Of a DNA stretch of 64,000 nt, positions 39,282 through 48,767 are shown piece after piece (the first letter of the stretch is position 1; the number at the start of each line of letters is the position of its first letter). Source of the stretch: Kosakonia oryzae (GTDB taxonomy: Bacteria; Pseudomonadota; Gammaproteobacteria; Enterobacterales; Enterobacteriaceae); the NCBI RefSeq assembly GCF_001658025.2, contig NZ_CP014007.2, positions 1,736,001 through 1,800,000 on the forward strand. The letters run 5' to 3'. A model generated the notes under the pieces. It worked only from the letters and a program-made list of their open reading frames with translations, was not told where the DNA came from and ran no database searches. The position numbers and the translations under genes were made by a program.

Positions 39282-40976
39282 ATGAAAACGCTGCTGATTA
39301 TTGACTCCGAACTCGGACAGGCCCGCGCCTATATGGCGAAGACCTTACTGGGTGCGGCGGCGCAGACAGCAAATCTGCAATTCATCGAAAACCCCGGAGA
39401 AGCGGAACTGGCGATTGTGCTGGGTAGCCAACTGCCAAACGACAGTGCGCTCAGCGGGAAAAAAGTGTGGCTGGGCGATATCAATCGTGCAGTGGCACAC
39501 CCGGATCTGTTCCTCAGCGAAGCGAAAAACCATGCCGCGCTTTACACTGCGCCGACAGCAGTAGCGGCTGCGCTAGTTGCCAGCAATGGCCCGAAACGCA
39601 TCGTGGCGGTTACCGCGTGCCCGACCGGCGTGGCGCATACCTTTATGGCAGCTGAAGCCATTGAAACCGAAGCGAAAAAACGCGGCTGGTGGGTGAAAGT
39701 AGAAACGCGTGGTTCCGTGGGGGCAGGCAATGCCATCACGCCGGAAGAGGTGGCGCAGGCCGATCTGGTGATGGTTGCCGCCGATATTGAAGTTGACCTG
39801 GCAAAATTTGCGGGTAAACCGATGTACCGCACCACAACGGGCCTGGCGCTGAAGAAAACGGCTCAGGAGCTGGATAAAGCCGTCGCGGAAGCGAAGCCTT
39901 ACCAGCCGTCAGGTCAGGCGCAGTCTGAAAGTTCGGAAGGGAAAAAAGAGAGTGCGGGCGCTTATCGTCACCTGCTGACCGGCGTCTCTTATATGCTGCC
40001 GATGGTGGTGGCGGGCGGCTTGCTGATTGCGCTCTCCTTTGCTTTCGGTATCACCGCGTTTAAAGAAGAAGGCACGCTGGCGGCTGCGCTGATGAAAATC
40101 GGTGGTGGTTCAGCCTTCGCGCTGATGGTGCCGGTGCTGGCGGGCTTCATCGCCTTTTCTATCGCTGACCGTCCGGGGCTGACACCGGGTCTGATCGGCG
40201 GGATGCTGGCGGTGAGCACTGGCTCCGGTTTTATCGGTGGTATTATCGCCGGTTTCCTCGCCGGTTATCTGGCGAAAGCCATCAGTAAAGGTCTGAAGCT
40301 GCCGCCGAGTATGGAAGCGCTGAAACCGATTCTGATCATTCCGCTGGTCTCCAGCCTGATTGTCGGTTTGGCGATGATTTACCTGATCGGTACGCCGGTT
40401 GCGAAAATCCTGGCCGGTCTGACTTCCTGGCTGCAAACCATGGGCACGGCAAACGCTGTTCTGCTGGGCGCAATCCTCGGTGGAATGATGTGCACCGACA
40501 TGGGCGGCCCGGTGAACAAAGCGGCTTATGCGTTTGGGGTTGGCTTGCTGAGTACCCAGACTTACGCACCGATGGCAGCGATTATGGCGGCCGGTATGGT
40601 TCCGCCGCTGGCAATGGGCTTAGCGACGCTGGTTGCGCGTAACAAGTTCGATAAAGGTCAACGTGAAGGTGGTAAAGCGGCGCTGGTTCTCGGCCTGTGC
40701 TTTATCTCTGAAGGGGCTATCCCGTTCGCGGCTCGTGACCCGATGCGTGTGATCCCGTGCTGTATCGCCGGTGGCGCACTGACAGGCGCTATCTCAATGG
40801 CGATTGGCGCAAAACTGATGGCACCGCACGGTGGTCTGTTTGTGCTGCTGATCCCGGGGGCGATTACGCCGGTTCTCGGTTACCTGCTCTCCATCGTTGC
40901 CGGTACGCTGCTGACAGGTCTGGTGTATGCCTTCCTGAAACGTCCGGAAACGGAAGTGGTTGCGAAAGTTGCATAA
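39282..40976 (+). CDS. fruA: FruA fructose PTS EIIB'BC permease
   Basis: Inner-membrane component that imports fructose and phosphorylates it at C1. The 564-residue protein has a non-phosphorylated IIB' domain (1-100) and a IIB domain with phospho-Cys113 in TACPTGVAHTFMAAEAIE. A Ser/Glu-rich linker (about 210-228) precedes the IIC domain of 8-10 helices, with GGPVNKAAYAFG and FISEGAIPFAA. It follows fruK by 16 bases, with AGGAGAGG upstream. Last gene of the operon; a terminator follows. Confidence 0.97.
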   Translation: MKTLLIIDSELGQARAYMAKTLLGAAAQTANLQFIENPGEAELAIVLGSQLPNDSALSGKKVWLGDINRAVAHPDLFLSEAKNHAALYTAPTAVAAALVASNGPKRIVAVTACPTGVAHTFMAAEAIETEAKKRGWWVKVETRGSVGAGNAITPEEVAQADLVMVAADIEVDLAKFAGKPMYRTTTGLALKKTAQELDKAVAEAKPYQPSGQAQSESSEGKKESAGAYRHLLTGVSYMLPMVVAGGLLIALSFAFGITAFKEEGTLAAALMKIGGGSAFALMVPVLAGFIAFSIADRPGLTPGLIGGMLAVSTGSGFIGGIIAGFLAGYLAKAISKGLKLPPSMEALKPILIIPLVSSLIVGLAMIYLIGTPVAKILAGLTSWLQTMGTANAVLLGAILGGMMCTDMGGPVNKAAYAFGVGLLSTQTYAPMAAIMAAGMVPPLAMGLATLVARNKFDKGQREGGKAALVLGLCFISEGAIPFAARDPMRVIPCCIAGGALTGAISMAIGAKLMAPHGGLFVLLIPGAITPVLGYLLSIVAGTLLTGLVYAFLKRPETEVVAKVA

Positions 40977-40990
40977 CGTTCCAGAAAATG

Positions 40991-41017
40991 AAAAGGCCGC
41001 TTAGCGGCCTTTTTTTT
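40991..41017 (+). terminator. fruBKA terminator
   Basis: AAAAGGCCGC-TTA-GCGGCCTTTTTTTT: strong stem with T tract, 15 bases after the fruA stop. Confidence 0.9.
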
Positions 41018-41053
41018 CGCCGGTTGGCGGCTGACAACTTATCCGGCCTACGG

Positions 41054-41911
41054 TTATGCGGTGCTAACTTCCTGCTGCTGCGCTTTCAGCCAGGCAATCT
41101 CTTCCGCCCAAATATCCGGGTTGACGGTTTCGAGGATCAGCGGAATGCCATCGAAACGCGCATCGCGCATAATCCAGCGAAACGCATCGTGGCCGATATT
41201 CCCTTCACCAAGACTGTGGTGACGGTCAACGCGGCTGCCAAACGCGCTTTTCGCATCGTTCAGGTGCATACCGCGCAGGTATTTGAAGCCAACTACGCGC
41301 TCAAATTCAGCAAACGTTTCTGCCGTTGCCTGCTCGGTACGCAGATCGTAACCAGCGGCAAAAGCGTGGCAGGTATCAATGCAGACGCCGACGCGGGATT
41401 TATCTTCCACGCCATCAATAATCGCCGCCAGATGTTCAAACTTAAACCCAAGATTACTGCCCTGGCCCGCGGTGTTCTCAATTACCGCCGTCACCCCTTC
41501 TGTTTGCGCCAGTGCGATATTGATAGATTCGGCGATCAGCGCCAGGCACTTGTCCTCCGGGATCTGCATCAGATGGCTGCCAGGATGGAAGTTCAGCAGC
41601 GTCAGTCCCAGTTGCTGACAGCGCGTCAGCTCGTCCACAAAGGCCTCGCGGGATTTTTCCAGCGCATCGGCCACCGGGTGTCCGAGGTTAATCAGGTAGC
41701 TGTCATGGGGCAGGATCTGCGCGGGCGTGTAGTGGTATTTTTCGCAGGCGGCTTTGAACTCGTCGATGGTCTCCGTGCTCAGCGGCGCGGCACGCCACTG
41801 GCGCTGGTTCTTGGTAAACAGCGCAAAAGCCGTTGCCTCGATCTCCGCGGCGCGAACGGCGGCATTCGCTACGCCGCCCGAGGCGCTCACATGCGCACCA
41901 ATGTATTTCAT
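41054..41911 (-). CDS. nfo: Endonuclease IV (AP endonuclease)
   Basis: Nfo cuts 5' of abasic sites and clears blocked 3' ends in base-excision repair; in E. coli it is induced by SoxRS. The 285-residue protein is a TIM barrel with the family signatures [15 protein letters not shown] and [30 protein letters not shown] is further C-terminal; together they provide the His/Glu/Asp ligands of the three zinc ions. Lies downstream of yeiH on the same strand with a 72-base gap. Confidence 0.97.
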   Translation of the reverse strand: MKYIGAHVSASGGVANAAVRAAEIEATAFALFTKNQRQWRAAPLSTETIDEFKAACEKYHYTPAQILPHDSYLINLGHPVADALEKSREAFVDELTRCQQLGLTLLNFHPGSHLMQIPEDKCLALIAESINIALAQTEGVTAVIENTAGQGSNLGFKFEHLAAIIDGVEDKSRVGVCIDTCHAFAAGYDLRTEQATAETFAEFERVVGFKYLRGMHLNDAKSAFGSRVDRHHSLGEGNIGHDAFRWIMRDARFDGIPLILETVNPDIWAEEIAWLKAQQQEVSTA

Positions 41912-41983
41912 AAAAACTCCTGTTAAAACCCGCCAGGGGAAAGCGTCAATAATAGCGGGTCTCCAGGGCTGGCATGTAGTGGT

Positions 41984-43033
41984 TTATGCCATCAGGTGAT
42001 GAACGGCCAGATTAATCGCGCCGCCGCCGACAATCAGCCAGACAAACAGCAGTAATCCCATCACCAGCGGTTTCGCACCGGCATTCTTCAGCGCGCTGAT
42101 GTGGGTAGTCAGCCCCAGCGCCGCCATTGCCATCGCCAGCAGCAGTGTATCCAGCGTGTTCAATGCATTTACTGCGGAAGAGGGCAGCAGGTGGAACGAG
42201 TTAAACACCGCTACGGCGATAAAGCCAAGCGCAAACCACGGGATCGTCAGCTTACTTTTTTCTGCGCCTGCCTGCGGGCTGAGTTGTTTGATGCGAGCCG
42301 CCAGCAGTAATAAGAAGGGAGCCAGCATCATGACGCGCAGCATTTTGGCGATCACCGCCGCATTTTCAGCATCGGGGCTGATGGCATGCCCGGCGGCAAC
42401 GACTTGCGCCACTTCATGCACGGTAGAGCCAATCCAGATGCCATAGGTTTCCGGGCTGAACCACTGACCCAACAGCGGATAAAGTGCAGGATAAATAAAG
42501 ATTGCCAGCGTACCGAAGATTACTACGGTTGCGACGGCCACGGTGACTTTACTGGCCTCGGCCTTGACCACCGGTTCCGTTGCCAGCACGGCGGCCGCCC
42601 CGCAAATACTGCTGCCAGCGCCAATCAACCAACTCGTTTTTTTATCCAGCCCAAAGACTTTTTGCCCAAGGAAGCAGGCCAGCAAAAAGGTACTGGAGAG
42701 CGTCAGCGTATCAATGGCAATCCCGCTTACGCCGACATCGGCAATTTGCGAAAACGTCAGGCGAAAGCCATACAGAATAATGCCGAGCCGCAGCAGATGC
42801 TGTTTGGCAAACAGTACGCCGCTGTCGCATTGCGTATGCAGGGCAGGGTAGAACGTGTTGCCGATAACCATGCCGATAAGGATCGCCAGCGTCAGGGCGC
42901 TTAATCCCATACCAGCCACCGACGGGATTGCACCAAGCCACAGGGCGAATCCCGTAATGACACCGCTGAGTAACAGGCCGGGGATAAAACGCCAGGCTGG
43001 ATGACGATGAGTCTGTAGTGTGATTTCAGTCAT
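41984..43033 (-). CDS. yeiH: YeiH, UPF0324 putative membrane transporter
   Basis: A 349-residue inner-membrane protein with about 10-11 hydrophobic segments, in the UPF0324/PSE (putative sulfate exporter) family. Conserved stretches are GAGSSICGAAAVLATEPVVKA and GSTVHEVAQVVAAGHAI. The transported substrate is not known. It is divergent from the LysR-type regulator gene yeiE, which probably controls it. Confidence 0.92.
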   Translation of the reverse strand: MTEITLQTHRHPAWRFIPGLLLSGVITGFALWLGAIPSVAGMGLSALTLAILIGMVIGNTFYPALHTQCDSGVLFAKQHLLRLGIILYGFRLTFSQIADVGVSGIAIDTLTLSSTFLLACFLGQKVFGLDKKTSWLIGAGSSICGAAAVLATEPVVKAEASKVTVAVATVVIFGTLAIFIYPALYPLLGQWFSPETYGIWIGSTVHEVAQVVAAGHAISPDAENAAVIAKMLRVMMLAPFLLLLAARIKQLSPQAGAEKSKLTIPWFALGFIAVAVFNSFHLLPSSAVNALNTLDTLLLAMAMAALGLTTHISALKNAGAKPLVMGLLLFVWLIVGGGAINLAVHHLMA

Positions 43034-43082
43034 AACCTTCTCCTTTTGCTGGATAAAAGGGTAAGGCGCGCTGGCTTAAAGG

Positions 43083-43120
43083 TAAAATTGATTATATATT
43101 TATAATTAATCTTTATAAGT
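43083..43120. promoter_or_regulatory. yeiH-yeiE divergent promoter region
   Basis: A very AT-rich block (ATTGATTATATATTTATAAT followed by TAATCTTTATAAG) lies between the two start codons. It contains a TTATA-type inverted arrangement of the sort LysR regulators bind (T-N11-A). The exact operator is not assignable by eye. Confidence 0.4.
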
Positions 43121-43134
43121 GGTAAGTGACCTCT

Positions 43135-44001
43135 ATGCATATTACGTTGCGTCAGTTGGAAGTCTTCGCCGAAGTGCTGAAAAGCGGCTCCACCACGCAG
43201 GCTTCGCAGATGCTGGCGCTCTCCCAGTCGGCGGTGAGTGCAGCGCTTACCGATCTGGAAGGGCAGCTTGGCGTGCAACTGTTTGACCGCGTCGGTAAGC
43301 GGTTGGTGGTGAACGAACACGGGCGGCTGCTCTATCCGCGTGCGCTGGCAGCGCTGGAGCAGGCAACGGAAATTGAGCAGTTGTTTCGCGAAGATAACGG
43401 TGCCATTCGCGTTTTTGCCAGCAGTACCATCGGTAACTACATTCTGCCGGAAGTGATTGCCCGCTACCGTCGCGATTTCCCCGATTTGCCGCTGGAGTTG
43501 AGCGTCGGCAATAGCCAGGATGTGATCAATGCGGTAGCCGATTTCCGCGTGGATATCGGCCTGATTGAAGGCCCATGCCACACCGCGGAGATTATTGCCG
43601 AACCGTGGCTGGAGGATGAACTGGTGGTCTTCGCGCCGCCTTCCTCGCCGTTATTGCAGGGGCCGGTTACGCTGGAGCAACTGGCTGCCGCGCCGTGGAT
43701 CCTGCGCGAACGTGGTTCGGGTACGCGGGAACTTGTGGATTATTTACTGCTGTCGCACCTGCCGCAGTTTCAACTCGGTATGGAGTTGGGCAACTCGGAA
43801 GCCATTAAACATGCGGTACGCCACGGGCTGGGCATCAGTTGCTTGTCGCGCCGCGTGATTGCTGAGCAACTGGAAAGCGGTTCTCTGGTGGAAGTGCCCA
43901 TTCCGCTGCCGCGCCTGGTGCGCACGCTATGGCGTATCCACCATCGTCAGAAACACCTCTCCAGCGCATTGCAGCGCTTTATCAGCTATTGCTCTCTCTG
44001 A
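43135..44001 (+). CDS. yeiE: YeiE LysR-family transcriptional regulator
   Basis: LysR-type regulator of 288 residues: winged helix-turn-helix at about 1-60 ([38 protein letters not shown]) and a periplasmic-binding-like effector domain. YeiE has been linked to iron/flagellar control in E. coli and to sulfite-responsive regulation of yeiH-type genes in other enterobacteria. The ATG giving [11 protein letters not shown] is used. A GTG nine bases upstream in frame is possible but unsupported. Divergent from yeiH. Confidence 0.94.
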   Translation: MHITLRQLEVFAEVLKSGSTTQASQMLALSQSAVSAALTDLEGQLGVQLFDRVGKRLVVNEHGRLLYPRALAALEQATEIEQLFREDNGAIRVFASSTIGNYILPEVIARYRRDFPDLPLELSVGNSQDVINAVADFRVDIGLIEGPCHTAEIIAEPWLEDELVVFAPPSSPLLQGPVTLEQLAAAPWILRERGSGTRELVDYLLLSHLPQFQLGMELGNSEAIKHAVRHGLGISCLSRRVIAEQLESGSLVEVPIPLPRLVRTLWRIHHRQKHLSSALQRFISYCSL

Positions 44002-44006
44002 TGACA

Positions 44007-44028
44007 GCGAGCCTGCCGACAGGCTCGC
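44007..44028. repeat. Inverted repeat after yeiE
   Basis: GCGAGCCT-GCCGAC-AGGCTCGC, six bases after the yeiE stop; an 8-bp perfect stem without a T tract. It may be a terminator relying on other signals. Confidence 0.5.
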
Positions 44029-44053
44029 AACATCAACCATTCACTGCTTTACT

Positions 44054-44059
44054 TATAAT
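44054..44059 (+). promoter_or_regulatory. Possible lysP promoter -10
   Basis: A perfect TATAAT in the yeiE-lysP gap, about 107 bases before the lysP start. No good -35 at the right distance, so tentative. A second candidate, TACAAT, lies at 44126-44131. Confidence 0.3.
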
Positions 44060-44165
44060 TCGCCGCCTATCATGAAGCTCTCTAATATGACGTGTTTTAT
44101 ACCGGAAGGGGGGCGTTTCGTTTGCTACAATCGCGCCTCATTTTTTGGATGGATAGCATTTTCTT

Positions 44166-45635
44166 ATGGTTTCCGAAATTAAAACCACAGAAGCGCCCAC
44201 GCTTCGTCGTGAACTTAAGGCGCGTCATTTGACGATGATCGCCATTGGCGGTTCCATTGGTACAGGTTTGTTTGTTGCATCAGGGGCGACCATTTCTTCA
44301 GCGGGCCCGGGCGGGGCGCTGTTCTCCTATATTCTGATCGGCCTGATGGTCTATTTCCTGATGACCAGCCTCGGCGAACTCGCCGCTTTTATGCCAGTTT
44401 CGGGTTCTTTCTCCACTTATGGCCAAAAATACGTTGAAGAAGGTTTTGGCTTCGCGCTGGGCTGGAACTACTGGTACAACTGGGCGGTCACCATTGCCGT
44501 TGACCTTGTGGCCTCGCAACTGGTGATGACCTGGTGGTTCCCGGATACGCCAGGTTGGATCTGGAGTGCACTGTTCCTGGCGGTGATCTTCCTGCTTAAC
44601 TACATCTCAGTAAAAGGCTTTGGTGAAGCGGAATACTGGTTCTCGCTGATCAAAGTCGCCACGGTCATTATCTTTATCGTGGTTGGCGTGATGATGATCG
44701 TCGGTATCTTCCAGGGGGATAAACCGGCGGGCTGGAGCAACTGGACGATTGGCGATGCGCCGTTTGCTGGTGGTTTTTCCGCGATGATTGGCGTGGCGAT
44801 GATTGTCGGTTTCTCCTTCCAGGGCACCGAACTGATTGGTATTGCAGCGGGTGAATCTGAAAATCCTGAGAAAAACATTCCGCGCGCGGTACGCCAGGTG
44901 TTCTGGCGTATTCTGCTGTTCTATGTGTTTGCCATCCTGATCATCAGCCTGATCATTCCGTATACCGATCCAAGCCTGCTGCGCAATGATGTAAAAGACA
45001 TCAGCGTCAGTCCGTTCACGCTGGTGTTTGAACATGCCGGTCTGCTCTCGGCGGCGGCGGTAATGAACGCGGTGATCCTGACGGCGGTGCTTTCTGCGGG
45101 TAACTCCGGTATGTACGCCTCCACGCGTATGCTTTACACGCTGGCCTGCGACGGTAAAGCACCGCGTATTTTCGCCAAACTGTCGAAGGGCGGCGTGCCG
45201 CGTAACGCGCTGTATGCCACGACGGTAATCGCCGGGTTGTGCTTCCTGACCTCGATGTTCGGCAATCAGACCGTTTACCTGTGGCTGCTGAACACCTCCG
45301 GGATGACCGGCTTTATCGCCTGGCTCGGTATCGCGATCAGCCATTACCGCTTCCGTCGCGGTTACGTTGCGCAGGGCCACTCGCTGGAAAACCTGCCGTA
45401 TCGTTCCGGCTTCTTCCCGCTTGGGCCGATCTTCGCCTTCGTGCTCTGTTTGATCATCACCCTCGGGCAGAACTATCAGGCGTTCCTGGCCGACTCCATC
45501 GACTGGGGCGCGGTTGCGGCCACCTATATTGGTATCCCGCTGTTCCTGGTGATTTGGTTTGGTTACAAATGGACCAAAGGTACCCGTTTCGTCCGCTATA
45601 GCGAAATGGAGTTCCCGGAACGCCTTAGCAAATAG
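44166..45635 (+). CDS. lysP: LysP lysine-specific permease
   Basis: Proton-coupled lysine importer of the APC family and co-sensor of CadC in the acid-stress lysine decarboxylase system of E. coli. The 489 residues equal the E. coli length, with 12 helices. The APC substrate motif IAIGGSIGTGLFVASG is in helix 1, EAEYWFSLIKVATV follows, and SFQGTELIGIAAGESENPEKNIP is in the helix 6 region. In E. coli, ArgP activates lysP when lysine is low. A terminator follows. Confidence 0.97.
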   Translation: MVSEIKTTEAPTLRRELKARHLTMIAIGGSIGTGLFVASGATISSAGPGGALFSYILIGLMVYFLMTSLGELAAFMPVSGSFSTYGQKYVEEGFGFALGWNYWYNWAVTIAVDLVASQLVMTWWFPDTPGWIWSALFLAVIFLLNYISVKGFGEAEYWFSLIKVATVIIFIVVGVMMIVGIFQGDKPAGWSNWTIGDAPFAGGFSAMIGVAMIVGFSFQGTELIGIAAGESENPEKNIPRAVRQVFWRILLFYVFAILIISLIIPYTDPSLLRNDVKDISVSPFTLVFEHAGLLSAAAVMNAVILTAVLSAGNSGMYASTRMLYTLACDGKAPRIFAKLSKGGVPRNALYATTVIAGLCFLTSMFGNQTVYLWLLNTSGMTGFIAWLGIAISHYRFRRGYVAQGHSLENLPYRSGFFPLGPIFAFVLCLIITLGQNYQAFLADSIDWGAVAATYIGIPLFLVIWFGYKWTKGTRFVRYSEMEFPERLSK

Positions 45636-45647
45636 ATTCACTCTTTT

Positions 45648-45673
45648 AGCCCTCGTTATGAGGGCTTTTTTTT
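45648..45673 (+). terminator. lysP terminator
   Basis: AGCCCTC-GTTAT-GAGGGCTTTTTTTT: compact GC stem and T tract. Confidence 0.9.
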
Positions 45674-45811
45674 GCCTGCCAAACGTTCCTGCCCGCCAGT
45701 ATCAGCGTGATTACGCGGGACGATCTCAAAGATATGCTGAAAGGGATGCAAGGCGTCCGGCAACGAAGATGGCCACCGCGACTTTAATGGCCGTTGATTA
45801 CCGTTTCTGAC

Positions 45812-45843
45812 AAGAAAAGCCCCGGCAGCGCTTACCGCCGGGG
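45812..45843 (-). terminator. yeiG terminator
   Basis: On the minus strand ACCCCGGC...GCCGGGGCTTTTCTT forms a stem over a GGTAAGCGCT loop. It is placed just beyond the yeiG stop. Confidence 0.75.
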
Positions 45844-45849
45844 TTGGCG

Positions 45850-46686
45850 TTATTTCAGCAAATGCTGCGCATGGAAGCGCAGATGATCTTCAATAAAGGA
45901 GGCAATAAAGAAGTAGCTGTGATCGTAACCGGACTGGATACGCAGCGTTAGCGGCCAGCCTTTTTGCCGCGCCACTTCCGCCAGCCGCGCCGGTTGCAGT
46001 TGATCGGCAAGGAACTGATCGTTATCGCCCTGATCGATAAGCGTCGGGATCGCATCGGCCTCTGCGCTTTCCAGCATCAGCGCGCAGCTATCCCACTCAC
46101 GCCACAAGGCGGCGTCATTGCCCAGATACGCCGTGAACGCTTTCTGTCCCCACGGTACCTGCAACGGATTAACAATCGGCGCAAACGCCGACACGCTGCT
46201 ATAACGCCCCGGGTTTTTCAGCGCCATAATCAATGCGCCATGACCGCCCATTGAATGGCCGCTAATGGCGCAACGCGGGCTGACGTTAAATTCCGCCTGA
46301 ATCAGCGCCGGTAATTCGTCACGCAGATAATCATACATCCGGTAGTGCGCTGCCCACGGTTGCTGTGTGGCATTGAGATAAAACCCAGCGCCTTTGCCCA
46401 GATCGTAGCCGTCAGCATCGGCCACTGCATCGCCGCGCGGGCTGGTATCCGGCATCACCAGCACAATCCCCAGTTCTGCCGCGACACGCTGTGCGCCCGC
46501 TTTGGTGGTGAAGTTTTCATCATTACAGGTCAGGCCGGAGAGCCAGAACAGCACCGGCGGCGGCGTTACACTGCGCGGCGGCGGTAAAAAGATGCTAAAG
46601 GTCATCGAACAGTTGAGTACGGCGGAGTCGTGACGCCAGCGCTGTTGCCAGCCTTCGAAACAGCGGTGCTCTTCGAGCATTTCCAT
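45850..46686 (-). CDS. yeiG: YeiG S-formylglutathione hydrolase
   Basis: An esterase-D-family alpha/beta hydrolase that splits S-formylglutathione to formate and glutathione in formaldehyde detoxification. The 278-residue protein has nucleophile motif [10 protein letters not shown] (Ser near residue 145), an oxyanion region [12 protein letters not shown], and the acid/base residues in DQGDNDQFL and GYDHSYFF. Length and motifs equal E. coli YeiG. In E. coli it is divergent from folE; here an MFS gene stands between. Confidence 0.94.
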   Translation of the reverse strand: MEMLEEHRCFEGWQQRWRHDSAVLNCSMTFSIFLPPPRSVTPPPVLFWLSGLTCNDENFTTKAGAQRVAAELGIVLVMPDTSPRGDAVADADGYDLGKGAGFYLNATQQPWAAHYRMYDYLRDELPALIQAEFNVSPRCAISGHSMGGHGALIMALKNPGRYSSVSAFAPIVNPLQVPWGQKAFTAYLGNDAALWREWDSCALMLESAEADAIPTLIDQGDNDQFLADQLQPARLAEVARQKGWPLTLRIQSGYDHSYFFIASFIEDHLRFHAQHLLK

Positions 46687-46832
46687 GCGGGGCTCCTCAG
46701 GTATTCACGGTTAAAAATAAGTAACATCCTGGTATCATACAGATTATTCCCTTAGCTGAGTAACTTTCACTTTCGCCTCCATTTAACCTGTTGCATCATA
46801 AATACAACTTATTATTAACATTTGGAGAGGCC

Positions 46833-47969
46833 ATGGCGCAGCGAGTAGCGTTCTGCGGCTTTATTGTGTTAGTGGTGGCGATGGGGATTGGCCGCTTTGC
46901 GTTTACCCCGCAGGTGCCGTTGATGATCCGCGACGGGCAGCTCACGCTGACCAGCGCCGGGCTGGTTGCCGCGATTAACTACCTGGGTTATCTGCTTGGC
47001 GCCTGGGATGCGATGCGCGCGCAGCGGCATATCGAGCTGCGCCTGTGGCTTGGTATCAGCGGCGCGGTTGCGCTGACGCTTCTCTCTGCGATGGCGGATA
47101 ACGCGCTGGTTCACGGCGCGTTACGGCTGGTGATTGGTGCGATGAGCGGTTGGGCGATGGTGTTGATCGCCGCCTGGAGTAATGAGCGGCTGGCGCATGC
47201 CGGTAAGCCGGGACTGAGCGCGGCAGTGTTTGCCGGCCCCGGTGCCGGAATTGCTATCAGCGGCCTGCTGGCGGTGGCGATTCAGGCGAAAGGCTTAAGT
47301 GCGGCTTCCGCCTGGCAGGTGTATGGCGTGCTGGCATTGCTGCTGGTAGCGCTGATCGCCCGCTATCTGCCGCGTCCTGGCGAATGGCACCGCGCCGGAA
47401 CACAACCGCAGCCGCTGCACCTGGCGGCAAACCTCAAACGGCTGGTGTGGAGCTACAGTCTTGCCGGATTCGGGTATATTCTGCCCGCGACGTTTCTGTC
47501 GCAAATGGCGGCGCTGCGCTTTCCCGGCAGCCTGTTCGCGCAGTTTGTCTGGCCGGTGTTCGGTGCGGCAGCGGTGCTGGGGATTGCGCTCAGTATCCTG
47601 CTGCGTCATGTGGGTCACAGCCACCAACGGCTGGCGATCGTGCTGTGGTTGCAGGGCGCTGGCGTGCTGGCCGCCTGGTTGCTGCCTGGCATGAGCGGGC
47701 TGGTATGCGGCGCATTACTGGTCGGCGGCGGGTTTCTCTGTGCGGTACAGCTTTCGTTATTGTATGGACGCGAGCTTGCACCCGATCACACACGTTATAT
47801 GGCCGGGTTGCTGACCACTGGCTATGCCGTAGGGCAACTGGTTGGCCCGATGACGTCGGCGCTCTCCACCTGGCTGACGCAGCGTCTTGAACCGGCGCTC
47901 GGGGTGGCGGCGATTGCGCTGCTGATTGGCGGCTTACTGGTATGGAAACCAGCGCCTGAAAGGCAATAA
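46833..47969 (+). CDS. YbfB/YjiJ-family MFS transporter
   Basis: A 378-residue major-facilitator protein with 11-12 helices. The N-terminal family signature ([20 protein letters not shown]) and [16 protein letters not shown] near the C terminus place it in the YbfB/YjiJ group, whose substrates are unknown. The start is the ATG with GGAGAGG directly upstream; an in-frame ATG 42 bases earlier lacks such a site. It sits between yeiG and folE, where K-12 has no gene. The high GC and dense codon use match the core genes around it, so it is not obviously recent. Confidence 0.85.
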   Translation: MAQRVAFCGFIVLVVAMGIGRFAFTPQVPLMIRDGQLTLTSAGLVAAINYLGYLLGAWDAMRAQRHIELRLWLGISGAVALTLLSAMADNALVHGALRLVIGAMSGWAMVLIAAWSNERLAHAGKPGLSAAVFAGPGAGIAISGLLAVAIQAKGLSAASAWQVYGVLALLLVALIARYLPRPGEWHRAGTQPQPLHLAANLKRLVWSYSLAGFGYILPATFLSQMAALRFPGSLFAQFVWPVFGAAAVLGIALSILLRHVGHSHQRLAIVLWLQGAGVLAAWLLPGMSGLVCGALLVGGGFLCAVQLSLLYGRELAPDHTRYMAGLLTTGYAVGQLVGPMTSALSTWLTQRLEPALGVAAIALLIGGLLVWKPAPERQ

Positions 47970-48081
47970 CGATTTCTATAATTATCACGACCAGGGCTGG
48001 ATTATGTGCGCGACCTCACGCACAATGTTCGCTCACTTCGCCGTAACTGGCGAAGCATGCCACACCTGCAGGAGAAAAATA

Positions 48082-48750
48082 ATGTCATCACTCAGTAAAG
48101 AAGCGGCGCTCGTTCACGAGGCTCTGGTCGCCCGCGGCCTGGAAACACCGCTGCGCCCCCCGGTGCGCGAAATGGATAACGAAACCCGTAAACGTCTTAT
48201 TTCCGGGCATATGACCGAGATTATGCAGCTACTTAATCTCGATCTGAATGATGACAGCTTGATGGAAACGCCGCATCGCATCGCCAAAATGTATGTCGAT
48301 GAGATTTTCTCCGGCCTCGATTACGCCAATTTCCCGAAGATCACCGTCATTGAGAACAAAATGAAGGTGGATGAAATGGTAACGGTGCGCGATATCACGC
48401 TGACCAGCACCTGTGAGCACCATTTTGTGACTATCGATGGTAAAGCAACGGTGGCCTACATTCCGAAAGAGTCGGTCATTGGTCTGTCGAAAATCAACCG
48501 TATCGTGCAATTTTTCGCTCAACGCCCGCAAGTGCAGGAGCGTTTAACGCAGCAGATCCTGACGGCGCTGCAAACGCTGCTGGGTACCAACAATGTCGCA
48601 GTATCCATTGATGCCGTGCATTATTGCGTCAAAGCACGCGGCATTCGGGATGCCACCAGCGCCACCACCACCACCTCGCTCGGCGGGTTGTTTAAGTCCA
48701 GCCAGAATACCCGCCAGGAGTTCCTGCGCGCCGTACGCCACAGCAACTGA
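48082..48750 (+). CDS. folE: GTP cyclohydrolase I
   Basis: FolE converts GTP to 7,8-dihydroneopterin triphosphate, the first step of folate (and queuosine precursor) synthesis. The 222 residues equal the E. coli length. Zinc ligands Cys111 and His114 (STCEHHF) and Cys in HYCVKARG are present, as are [20 protein letters not shown] and [10 protein letters not shown]. The start is the ATG with AGGAGAAA upstream; no family match exists for the longer frame. Followed by yeiB after 17 bases, probably as an operon. Confidence 0.97.
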   Translation: MSSLSKEAALVHEALVARGLETPLRPPVREMDNETRKRLISGHMTEIMQLLNLDLNDDSLMETPHRIAKMYVDEIFSGLDYANFPKITVIENKMKVDEMVTVRDITLTSTCEHHFVTIDGKATVAYIPKESVIGLSKINRIVQFFAQRPQVQERLTQQILTALQTLLGTNNVAVSIDAVHYCVKARGIRDATSATTTTSLGGLFKSSQNTRQEFLRAVRHSN

Positions 48751-48767
48751 TTCGCCGGGAGCCAGAC

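Noticed and set aside
40757-41926. 389-codon plus-strand open frame covering fruA's end and nfo
   Set aside because: It runs through the fruA terminator and antisense to nfo; composition shows no real protein.
44607-45641. 344-codon minus-strand open frame antisense to lysP
   Set aside because: A mirror of lysP codons, rich in His/Arg/Gln, with no start signals or family.
45707-45787. Short GTG-started frame (26 codons) between lysP and yeiG that might be a gene remnant where K-12 has cirA
   Set aside because: Too short and without any recognisable TonB-receptor sequence; no evidence that it derives from cirA.
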